A stretch of 38,290 bases of DNA from Atopobium sp. UBA2090. Its GTDB lineage: Bacteria; Actinomycetota; Coriobacteriia; Coriobacteriales; Atopobiaceae. Shown piece by piece: positions 1 through 5,974 of this stretch. Positions within the stretch are counted from its first letter, which is position 1. Each line of letters begins with the position of its first letter. The stretch lies in NCBI GenBank assembly GCA_002331575.1, contig DCZG01000055.1, positions 1 to 38,290 on the forward strand, written 5' to 3'. Made by a program: the position numbers and the translations under genes. The notes below the pieces were generated by a model that searched no databases, was not told where the DNA came from, and was given only the letters and a program-made list of their open reading frames with translations.

Positions 1-1
1 C

Positions 2-211
2 GACGCGGGCCGGGTGACGTTCCTCTACACCGGCACCCCCGCGCGCTGGGAGTCGATAGCGGACGGGGCCGCCGCCGGCACCGAGGTGTGGGTCTCCTAT
101 CACGGGTGGGACTCGGACGACCCCGGCCCCACCCGGGCCGGCGGGATTTACTTCCGGGACGATCTGCAGCCACCCCAGGGCCCACAGTCCTGGGAGGAGG
201 CGATGAGCTAG
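2..211 (+). CDS. 3' end of an unidentified gene (partial)
   Basis: An open frame runs in from the left edge of the window and ends at a TAG at 209-211. It encodes about 69 residues that are rich in Gly, Asp and Pro, with several Trp and Tyr. A GTG at 14 is in frame, but no ribosome-binding site can be judged so close to the edge, and I read it as an internal codon. I do not recognise the family. The downstream neighbour (ABC ATPase, 588-1250) is convergent, so this gene is not part of the bacteriocin cluster. Confidence 0.45.
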   Translation, partial: DAGRVTFLYTGTPARWESIADGAAAGTEVWVSYHGWDSDDPGPTRAGGIYFRDDLQPPQGPQSWEEAMS

Positions 212-587
212 ATACTTGTTGCCAGGACGTTATTTACGAGTGACGCTCAGTCGCCATCTTTAGGCGCTGAGCGGCCTGCCCCAATCGTAGTGTTCAACGA
301 GCAGGGAGGGGGCCTCGGCCCCCTCCCTGCTCGCGTTGGACCTGAACGAAGCCGACCGCACCCTCGCGGTAATGCTCGTGACCGGCATTGGTAGTATCAC
401 CGCCATGGATCATCCCCGCAGACGCGGAAAATGAGTACTCAAGACTGGGCACCACGTCAGGAGCGAGAGGTGCCCGATGTTACTCTGTGGTCGGGGCCTC
501 GCCTTTCTCGTAGATACGGCGTTCCGTCAGCCGCGCCACGGTCTTTGGCCTGGCGGCGCCACGCGCATCCCGACGTCCCGACCTCCC
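212..587. other. gene-free stretch between two convergent genes
   Basis: I see no credible gene here. It contains the strong hairpin listed at 298-333. A weaker inverted repeat, GGGCACC at 448-454 with GGTGCCC at 470-476, lies about 110 bases downstream of the ABC ATPase stop and could help end that leftward transcript, although no clear T-run follows it. Confidence 0.5.
298..333. terminator. perfect 15-bp hairpin, possible bidirectional terminator
   Basis: CGAGCAGGGAGGGGG (298-312) and its exact complement (319-333) enclose a 6-base loop. No T-run follows on either strand, so this is a very stable hairpin of terminator shape rather than a textbook intrinsic terminator. It lies 87 bases after the partial gene and in front of the 3' end of the convergent ABC ATPase. 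Confidence 0.55.
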
Positions 588-1250
588 CTAGGCGAGCGTC
601 CCGCCCGACATGTGCAGGATGCGGCCGCACTTCGCCGCCATCCCCATGTCATGGGTCACCACCACAAGCGTCTTGCCCGCGTCGTGGGTGGCGGAGACGA
701 GCGAGTCCATGACGGTGGCCGCCATCCGCGCGTCCAGGGATCCCGTCGGCTCGTCGGCCAGGATGAGTCCTCCCGGCTTCAGCATCGCCCTGCCTATCGC
801 CACGCGCTGCTTCTCCCCGCCGGAGAGCTCGCTCACCGTTGAGTCCAGCCTGTCGCCGACGGAGAACCTCTCCAGCGTCCGCGCGATGAGGGACAGCTTG
901 CAGTCCCTGTCGAGCTTGGTGTAGTGCAGGGAGAGCATGAGGTTGTCGCGCACCGTCATCGAGTCGATGAGCGCGAAGGACTGGAAGAGGTAGTTGATCT
1001 CGCTGCGGCGCAGGAGCGTCGCCTGCTTCGTGTTGATGCCGGGATACCTCCTCCCCGCGAGCTGGACCTCGCCCGAGTCTGGGGTTTCGAGCAGCCCCAG
1101 CACGTTCAGCAGGGTGGTCTTCCCGCACCCCGACGGCCCGGTGATGGCGACCGTGTCCCCCCTCCGTATGGCGAGGCTGAGGTCGGAGAGGACCCGGTGC
1201 TGGCCGAAGGACTTGGAGAGGGACTCTATCTGGACGTATGGACGCATCAC
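588..1250 (-). CDS. ABC transporter ATP-binding protein, lactococcin-972 export type
   Basis: A 220-residue cytoplasmic ATPase that would power export of, or protection from, the bacteriocin encoded upstream. Visible motifs are Walker A GPSGCGKTT (about residues 38-46), the LSGGEKQR signature, Walker B LILADEPTGSLD and a switch His in VVTHD. This is the MacB/LolD-like branch, which includes the ATPases that accompany lactococcin 972-like peptides. Its ATG overlaps the end of the membrane-protein gene by 4 bases (ATGA), so the two are translationally coupled and presumably form one transporter. It is the last gene of a three-gene leftward operon. The ATPase call is firm. The bacteriocin role is inferred from the neighbours. 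Confidence 0.9.
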   Translation of the reverse strand: MMRPYVQIESLSKSFGQHRVLSDLSLAIRRGDTVAITGPSGCGKTTLLNVLGLLETPDSGEVQLAGRRYPGINTKQATLLRRSEINYLFQSFALIDSMTVRDNLMLSLHYTKLDRDCKLSLIARTLERFSVGDRLDSTVSELSGGEKQRVAIGRAMLKPGGLILADEPTGSLDARMAATVMDSLVSATHDAGKTLVVVTHDMGMAAKCGRILHMSGGTLA

Positions 1251-3418
1251 TGCTCCCTTGAGACGGTTTCCAGCACGACGGCCGTGGTCCTCCCCCGCGC
1301 CGTGAGGACGATGACGAGGTTCGAGATGAGCAGAAGGGCGCAGCCCACGAGCATGCCCGCGTTGCTCCGGAGGACGGCGCTGACGACGACGCCGGCCGCT
1401 GTCGAGGCGGTCACGAGCAGGATCTCACGGCGGTACAGCTCCCACACGCCGAACCCCAGGACGTACTTCACGGCGATCTCCCGGGCGCTCGCCCGGTTGA
1501 CGACGTCTATGATGCACGCGACCATGACGGCGACGGTGGCCACCAGGAGGGCGAGGACGGTCGAGAAGAGGGCGAAGAGGTCCCTGAGGCTCTTCTGCAG
1601 GCCGTCGATGTAGCTCCCCACGGTGGTGAAGCGCACGCTGACGGACCCCCCGAGGGACGCCCCGCCGTCATCGCCGAGCAGCGTCGGCGCGGCCCGCTCG
1701 TCCAGCTTCACGTACCCGCCCTCCAGGCCGGACGTGACGAGGCTCTCCGACTCGAAGGGCACCATGTTCTTCGTCGTCACGACCGCGATGACGAAGTTGT
1801 CCGCCGTGGTCGGCTGCCCCGAGTCCGTGCTCCACGTGAAGAGCTCCTCGCTCCCGTCATAGGTTACGAAGCCGTACTCGGGGTCCTCCATGAAGGCCGT
1901 GACGATGTTGGAGTCGGTTGACGTCCGGGAGGCGACGAGGAACCTCTGCGTCGCCTCCGCCTCGGAGGCGTCGAGGGAATCCGGCAGGAGGTACACGCGC
2001 ACGCCCCGCTCGGCCTCCTCGAGGGCGTCGTCGGGGACGTCCACCCCGATCTCCCTGAGATAGGAGGGGGATGCCGCGAGGTACCAGAACGGCTCCGGCT
2101 GGGCGCCGGAGCTCCCGCCCATGTACGCGCTGATGGTCGCCTCCTCGTAGTGGCAGGCGTTCGCGAGATAGACGCCCTCGTCGTGCTCGTGCGCGGCGTA
2201 CCACTCGTACATGTCCCCGGACAGGCTCATCGGGTCGCCCGTGAAGCGGGAGCCATCCTGGCCGAAGTCCCTCACGACGTACCAGCCCTCGTACTCGCTC
2301 CAGGCGGTGCGCGTGCGGGCCAGGCTGGCGTACATGTCGAGGGGCTGGTCGATGTACAGGCAGCCGCCGAAGATCGCGACCATGCACAGGAGGTAGACCG
2401 CCGTGGCCAGTACGTAGAACCCGCGTCGCGAGTAGCGGCCGCAGATGGCGTCGACCGGCCTCACGGAGAAGAGGGGGACGACGGAGATGGCGGCGGAGAC
2501 GAGCGCCGCGACCACCGCCGGAAGCACGGACGCGAGGGCGAACCCCGCGACCGCGGGGCCCGGGGCGAAGCCGTCGAGGATCAGGAGCGTCCCCAGGGCC
2601 CCTATGGGCACGACGGCGAGGAGCTGCAGCGCCTGGGGCGAGAGCAGCTCGCGCGCGAAGTCCCCCCGGCTCCACCCCAGCATGAGGTGTACCCCCAGCG
2701 TCTTCAGCTCCGTCAGCGAGCGGGTCACCATGAGCAGGCAGAGCACGACCGAGAGCAGGACGAACGCCCCGGCGCAGAACAGGTAGAGCAGCCCCGCGTC
2801 CGTGGACGAGCCCGACATCCTGGTGGTGAGGGTCTCCGCGCTCACCCCGGTGGCCGACGACAGGTCCTCCACCAACGCCTGGAACTCGCCGTCGCTCAGG
2901 CCGACGAAGGTGCAGACGCCCCCGAGGCTCGCCCCGGAGTCCAGCCTGCCCACGCGGATGTACAGGCCGGACCTTATGCTGGGGAGGCTCGCCACCCGAG
3001 AGAGGGCATCGTTCCCGTAGCCCGCGTATCCGTCGGGGCCCGCGTCCATCACGGTCCCAATCAGGGAGTCGTCTATCACGGTGGTGCCGAGGAGGGTCAG
3101 GGGCTCGAGGGAGGCGCCGCCCGTGCCGGACGCGCCGAGCACGTCGAAGGTGTAGAGGGTGGCTCCCGACTGCAGGAGCTCGCTGTCGCGGCTCACCGCG
3201 ACGAAGTCCCCCTCGCCCGCGAGGCCCCGCAGCGTCGAGACGAACTCCTCCTTCTGGTCGTCATTCAGCTGCGAGGTGTACACCCTCGGCTGGTCTGACA
3301 GCCACGAGTCGACCGACCGCGCCTCGAGCCCCTCCAGGACGCCCTTCGCGCAGACGAAGGACGTGATGCCGAGGAAGACCATGAGGACGAGGCTGATCAC
3401 AAACCGGACGTTCTTCAT
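1247..3418 (-). CDS. bacteriocin-associated integral membrane protein (DUF1430-like)
   Basis: A 723-residue membrane protein with an N-terminal TM segment (about residues 7-25), a large external domain, and a central group of three to four TM segments (about 208-325). A second long external domain follows from about 350 to 590, then further hydrophobic segments near the C-terminus. This FtsX/MacB-like permease layout, next to a lactococcin-972-like peptide and an ABC ATPase, matches the family often named bacteriocin-associated membrane protein. In lactococcin 972 systems it is thought to act in immunity and/or export. The ATG at 3418 is preceded by a modest GGCGGTG ribosome-binding site, which lies inside one arm of a 13-bp inverted repeat. 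Family assignment rests on topology and context. Confidence 0.8.
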   Translation of the reverse strand: MKNVRFVISLVLMVFLGITSFVCAKGVLEGLEARSVDSWLSDQPRVYTSQLNDDQKEEFVSTLRGLAGEGDFVAVSRDSELLQSGATLYTFDVLGASGTGGASLEPLTLLGTTVIDDSLIGTVMDAGPDGYAGYGNDALSRVASLPSIRSGLYIRVGRLDSGASLGGVCTFVGLSDGEFQALVEDLSSATGVSAETLTTRMSGSSTDAGLLYLFCAGAFVLLSVVLCLLMVTRSLTELKTLGVHLMLGWSRGDFARELLSPQALQLLAVVPIGALGTLLILDGFAPGPAVAGFALASVLPAVVAALVSAAISVVPLFSVRPVDAICGRYSRRGFYVLATAVYLLCMVAIFGGCLYIDQPLDMYASLARTRTAWSEYEGWYVVRDFGQDGSRFTGDPMSLSGDMYEWYAAHEHDEGVYLANACHYEEATISAYMGGSSGAQPEPFWYLAASPSYLREIGVDVPDDALEEAERGVRVYLLPDSLDASEAEATQRFLVASRTSTDSNIVTAFMEDPEYGFVTYDGSEELFTWSTDSGQPTTADNFVIAVVTTKNMVPFESESLVTSGLEGGYVKLDERAAPTLLGDDGGASLGGSVSVRFTTVGSYIDGLQKSLRDLFALFSTVLALLVATVAVMVACIIDVVNRASAREIAVKYVLGFGVWELYRREILLVTASTAAGVVVSAVLRSNAGMLVGCALLLISNLVIVLTARGRTTAVVLETVSREQ

Positions 3419-3420
3419 TG

Positions 3421-3812
3421 AGCACCGCCATTGAGGAGCTGCCTACCTGACATTAGGAATTGATGTCCGCCGCCTTGCCTCGCGAGAAGACTATCCCCTG
3501 CAGTTCCAGTATGCGTTGATGGTAGCTGGTCCAACCCAGCCCCAAGCCTGCGACAGCGTTCCCGGGCTCTTCCAACCAGAAGAGTATCCGTTACAGGAAG
3601 AGCAGTGTTCGTAGACTTGAGAGTTACAGTCTGAGAAGCCGAACACTCCAGCATTGCGTCCGTAGTTCCAGTACACCGCGCTGCCCTTGTAGTAGACGGT
3701 ATTTGCAAGTGCAACTGTTGGCCCACCGATGCACAATGCGCAGCAGAGCAGGGCCGTTACGATAGATTTCTTGCCCTTCATGATTGTCTCCCTTCACAAC
3801 AATGGCGGTGCT
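3421..3812. repeat. 13-bp perfect inverted repeat enclosing the bacteriocin gene
   Basis: AGCACCGCCATTG at 3421-3433 has its exact reverse complement at 3800-3812. In the leftward mRNA the first arm lies in the bacteriocin leader, just before its Shine-Dalgarno sequence. The second arm covers the region just upstream of the membrane-protein start, including GGCGGTG. CTCC beside the second arm can also pair with GGAG in the bacteriocin Shine-Dalgarno sequence after a short bulge. The repeat is seen directly; a regulatory role is inference. Confidence 0.7.
3491..3781 (-). CDS. lactococcin 972-like secreted bacteriocin precursor
   Basis: A 96-residue secreted peptide. A Sec signal peptide occupies residues 1-26: a KGKK basic start, a hydrophobic core and an ALA cleavage site before Asn27. 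The predicted 70-residue mature part is rich in Tyr, Trp, Gly and Ser, begins with a YWNYG-like segment and ends in AYWNCRG, which fits the lactococcin 972 family (Sec-exported, unmodified, cell-wall acting). It has four Cys (52, 60, 63, 94), an even number that would allow two disulfides. The start is supported by GAAGGGAG 6-7 bases before the ATG. The membrane protein and ABC ATPase follow directly on the same strand, as in known lactococcin 972 clusters. Activity is inferred from context and overall pattern. Confidence 0.8.
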   Translation of the reverse strand: MKGKKSIVTALLCCALCIGGPTVALANTVYYKGSAVYWNYGRNAGVFGFSDCNSQVYEHCSSCNGYSSGWKSPGTLSQAWGWVGPATINAYWNCRG

Positions 3813-4024
3813 TTGGTAATTAATCTATCTCTTTATGTTTAGCACTCTTGGTATATATATAAAAATTGATGCATGAATGGTACATTATTGGTTGTGGGTG
3901 GAGATGCCCTCTATTACTAAATGCCGACTTTATCGTATTGGGGATGCTATCTCGTGTTTTAACATTTTTAATCTTTGCTCTTCGCTGCCACGACCAATCT
4001 CGCGCCCCTGGCGTCGCGTCGTAG
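3813..4024. other. AT-rich upstream region of the bacteriocin operon
   Basis: This stretch is strikingly AT-rich compared with its surroundings (for example the TATATATATA tract at about 3851-3860) and probably holds the bacteriocin promoter, reading leftward. I could not settle on one -35/-10 pair. The open frame crossing it rightward has no ribosome-binding site and no protein-like pattern. Confidence 0.35.
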
Positions 4025-4140
4025 GCCGAGAGGCCCTACAAGACCGACGAAGGCACCTTCAGACCCAAGTACGTTATCGAGATGTTCACCTATCTCCCAG
4101 GCGTCGTTCACATGGGGCACACGCACAACTGCACCCATCG
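4025..4140 (+). pseudogene. fragment of a leucyl-tRNA synthetase gene (leuS relic)
   Basis: Read in the frame with AGG at 4031, the segment gives RPYKTDEGTFRPKYV, then IEMFTYLPG and HMGHTHNCT. LeuS proteins near their N-terminus carry KYVLEMFPYPSG...HMGHVRNYT, which contains the class I synthetase HIGH signature. The similarity covers only about 36 residues. An in-frame TAG lies just upstream at 4022-4024, and the frame loses resemblance after about 4140. It is therefore a degraded scrap, not a functional gene. It probably arrived as recombination debris in this accessory patch. Confidence 0.6.
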
Positions 4141-4460
4141 TCCGATGAGTCGCTCCTCGACTGGTTCTTCATCCGCGCCCAGTTGGGACTGATTGCTGGG
4201 TATTTTGATGCTGTTTCCACTCTTCGTCGGCGGCTATTCGTTTTCGATCCCAGGAACGAATTATCCCAACATGCGTGGGGACCACGTAAAAGGGCCAGGT
4301 CCGACTCCTACTAATGCGACCGTGCTAGCCTAGGGGACTTGAATTCACGCCAGAGAGAGCTGGGTCAAACGACGAAAGGGCGCTCTACCTCTGCATCGAA
4401 GATCCCGAGGGAAGGGGCGGGAGGAACCTTGCCAGGGAGATCCTCGGAGCTTTCTGGCAC

Positions 4461-4832
4461 ATGGCGAGGGACCTGCGCTTCCAGGAGACGAGGAACAGCC
4501 AGGCGACCGAACTTGGGTGGGAGATAGACCAGAGCGGCGTTTTCGATGAGGTGCCCTGCATCACCATTCGGCCGCTTTCGGGCTTCTCGAAGCTGCTGTA
4601 CCAGTCGTACTATCGAGGGGACCAGAGACTTGCGGTCTGCCGCAACTGCGGCTGCGCAACCCTCCAGCAAAACCATGGCCGCAAGAGGGAGTTCTGTTCC
4701 GATGCCTGCAGGGCACAATGGGTTTCTGAAGGCAAAGACTCTGAGTGGCCGTCACCCTTGCGGATTGCTAGGCCTGATTTGGCCGCATTTTGTAGTGAGG
4801 AAATAGTTGGAGAGAGTAGTTACAAAAAGTAG
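4461..4832 (+). CDS. small zinc-ribbon protein, probably the 3' remnant of a longer gene
   Basis: A 123-residue reading frame with a four-Cys putative zinc site, CRNC (60-63) and CSDAC (79-83), near the end of the protein. The same frame is open upstream back to about 4330 and looks protein-like there too (LYLCIEDPEGRGGRN, then LAREILGAFWH). No start codon with a ribosome-binding site is visible in that upstream part. The likeliest reading is a gene that has lost its 5' end; the ATG at 4461 may be internal. The frame ends inside the tRNA-Ala terminator. I do not recognise a named family. The Cys spacing resembles C-terminal zinc fingers of CGNR-type or other DNA-binding accessory proteins, but this is only a resemblance. 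Confidence 0.45.
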   Translation: MARDLRFQETRNSQATELGWEIDQSGVFDEVPCITIRPLSGFSKLLYQSYYRGDQRLAVCRNCGCATLQQNHGRKREFCSDACRAQWVSEGKDSEWPSPLRIARPDLAAFCSEEIVGESSYKK

Positions 4833-4861
4833 CAGGCCAGGGAGCGAACCCTCTGGCCTGC
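4821..4861 (-). terminator. intrinsic terminator of tRNA-Ala
   Basis: GCAGGCCAG (4832-4840) pairs with CTGGCCTGC (4853-4861). On the minus strand the hairpin is followed by TACTTTTTGTA. It begins 7 bases after the tRNA 3' end. Confidence 0.8.
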
Positions 4862-4868
4862 GGTTTAG

Positions 4869-4944
4869 TGGTGGAGACGATGGGGTTCGAACCCACGACC
4901 TCAGGCTTGCAAAGCCCGCGCTCTCCCAGCTGAGCTACGTCCCC
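4869..4944 (-). tRNA. alaT: tRNA-Ala (anticodon UGC)
   Basis: A 76-base cloverleaf with CCA encoded. The acceptor stem is GGGGACG/CGTCTCC with the G3:U70 pair that identifies alanine tRNAs, and the discriminator is A. The anticodon loop TTTGCAA gives UGC, and the T-arm contains GGTTCGAACC. It lies downstream of tRNA-Ile on the same strand, the ileT-alaT order found after gyrA in other Actinobacteria. Confidence 0.97.
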
Positions 4945-4969
4945 TTACGGGCGTGCGTTGCCACCACCA

Positions 4970-5017
4970 ATGAAAATAATAATCGCCCCAGCGGCGACTC
5001 GGCTAACGCTGGGGCGA
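4970..5017 (-). terminator. terminator-like hairpin between tRNA-Ile and tRNA-Ala
   Basis: TCGCCCCAGCG (4983-4993) and its exact complement (5007-5017) make an 11-bp stem with a 12-base loop. On the minus strand it is followed by TTATTATTTTCATT. It could end the tRNA-Ile transcript or serve as a processing hairpin within a joint transcript. Confidence 0.65.
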
Positions 5018-5033
5018 CTATTGTCAGGAAAAG

Positions 5034-5110
5034 TGGTGGGCCTGACAAGGTTCGAACTTGTGACCTCCCGGTTATCAGCCGGACGCTCTGACCAACTGAG
5101 CTACAGGCCC
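5034..5110 (-). tRNA. ileT: tRNA-Ile (anticodon GAU)
   Basis: A 77-base cloverleaf with CCA encoded. The acceptor stem GGGCCTG pairs with CAGGCCC and the discriminator is A. The anticodon loop CTGATAA gives GAU, and the T-arm contains AGTTCGAACCT. A clear promoter lies just upstream on the same strand (5124-5152). Confidence 0.97.
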
Positions 5111-5123
5111 AACGCAAGGAACA

Positions 5124-5152
5124 ATATTAGCGGTCAGCCCAGATTCGGTCAA
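5124..5152 (-). promoter_or_regulatory. promoter of tRNA-Ile
   Basis: On the minus strand TTGACC (5152-5147) and TAATAT (5129-5124) are separated by exactly 17 bases. Transcription would begin about 7 bases before the mature tRNA end at 5110. Confidence 0.75.
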
Positions 5153-5284
5153 CACATTTTTTCGGGTTCTTCGAGGAGTTCTCATGAATGGGTGACGGCA
5201 CTGGCGCGTCACGACCTCATCGGCGACCATGCCCGCCCGGCCGAGGCCCGCGCATGCGTTTTACACACCGTACGTCCTTCTCGC

Positions 5285-5312
5285 TTGCTCTGAGAAGTCA
5301 AATGGGTACGAT
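5285..5312 (+). promoter_or_regulatory. possible promoter of the DUF151 gene
   Basis: TTGCTC (5285-5290) and TACGAT (5307-5312) are separated by 16 bases, about 37 bases before the chosen GTG start. The match is modest. Confidence 0.35.
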
Positions 5313-5348
5313 AGGCGCACGAAGGGGCAACGAGATCAAGGAGCGTTC

Positions 5349-5867
5349 GTGCCGAGAAGAAGGATGGACATACAGACCGTCGTCGTGGGAAGCGGGCCCG
5401 TGTCCTCGCTCGTGGTGCTCAGGCCGCACGAGCTCGGCGAGGGCGAGCACCCCACGCGCCTGCCCATCCGCATCGGTACCGTTGAGGCCACGGCCATCAG
5501 CATGGGCATCGACCCACGGGAGGGCGGACGCCCCATGACGCACGACCTCCTCCTGTCCGCCATCAACAACCTCGGCGGCACGGTGCGTGACATATGCATC
5601 AACGACGTCTCGGGTACGACGTTCTTCGCGGTGGTCGAGATTGACCGCGCGGCGGGCGAGATGGTCTCCGTCGACGCGCGCCCCTCAGACGCCATCGCGC
5701 TCGCCGTCCGCACTGACGTGCCCATCTACGCGGAGGGTGACGTCATCGACACGGCCGGTCTCCCCGACTTCGGTGCCATCGAGGAGACCGAGCGCGAGCA
5801 CGAAATCGCGGACTTCCACGACTTCGTTCAGTCCCTCTCCCCCGACGACTTCAACGCCACCCTGTAG
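5349..5867 (+). CDS. bifunctional nuclease family protein (DUF151)
   Basis: About 172 residues; the BFN domain covers most of the first 130. Family features visible are the N-terminal VVLRPHE segment, LPIRIGTVEATAI, and the conserved region containing SVDARPSDAIALAVR. The tail is acidic (EETEREHEI...DFVQSLSPDDF). Characterised members cleave RNA and DNA; related proteins occur widely in Actinobacteria and plants. The GTG at 5349 is preferred because AAGGAG lies 5 bases upstream. An ATG at 5364 is the alternative, but its purine run abuts the start. It stands alone, divergent from the tRNA pair and convergent with gyrA, with a terminator in between. Confidence 0.85.
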   Translation: MPRRRMDIQTVVVGSGPVSSLVVLRPHELGEGEHPTRLPIRIGTVEATAISMGIDPREGGRPMTHDLLLSAINNLGGTVRDICINDVSGTTFFAVVEIDRAAGEMVSVDARPSDAIALAVRTDVPIYAEGDVIDTAGLPDFGAIEETEREHEIADFHDFVQSLSPDDFNATL

Positions 5868-5909
5868 CGCCCCCAGCGAGAAGCCCTTCTCCCCCGTAAA
5901 CGCCAAGGA

Positions 5910-5946
5910 CCTCGCGACACGATTTGTCGCGGGGCCCTCTTTGTTG
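5910..5946 (+). terminator. terminator after the DUF151 gene
   Basis: CCTCGCGACA (5910-5919) pairs with TGTCGCGGGG (5925-5934), including one T-G pair, around a 5-base loop. A T-rich stretch (CTCTTTGTTG) follows. It lies between convergent genes. Confidence 0.65.
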
Positions 5947-5974
5947 AGTCAGATGTCGCTGTTCCTAGGAGTCG

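Noticed and set aside
2150..3298. 382-codon open frame antisense to the bacteriocin membrane-protein gene
   Set aside because: Composition is Arg/Gly/Glu/His-rich as expected for the reverse of a high-GC gene; no ribosome-binding site, and the opposite strand is a clear protein.
3877..4314. 145-codon rightward frame
   Set aside because: No ribosome-binding site and no coherent protein pattern. The recognisable LeuS fragment in this stretch is in another frame.
4869..5110. tRNA-Ile/tRNA-Ala pair as part of an rRNA operon spacer
   Set aside because: No 16S or 23S sequence flanks it; it sits between accessory DNA and a DUF151 gene.
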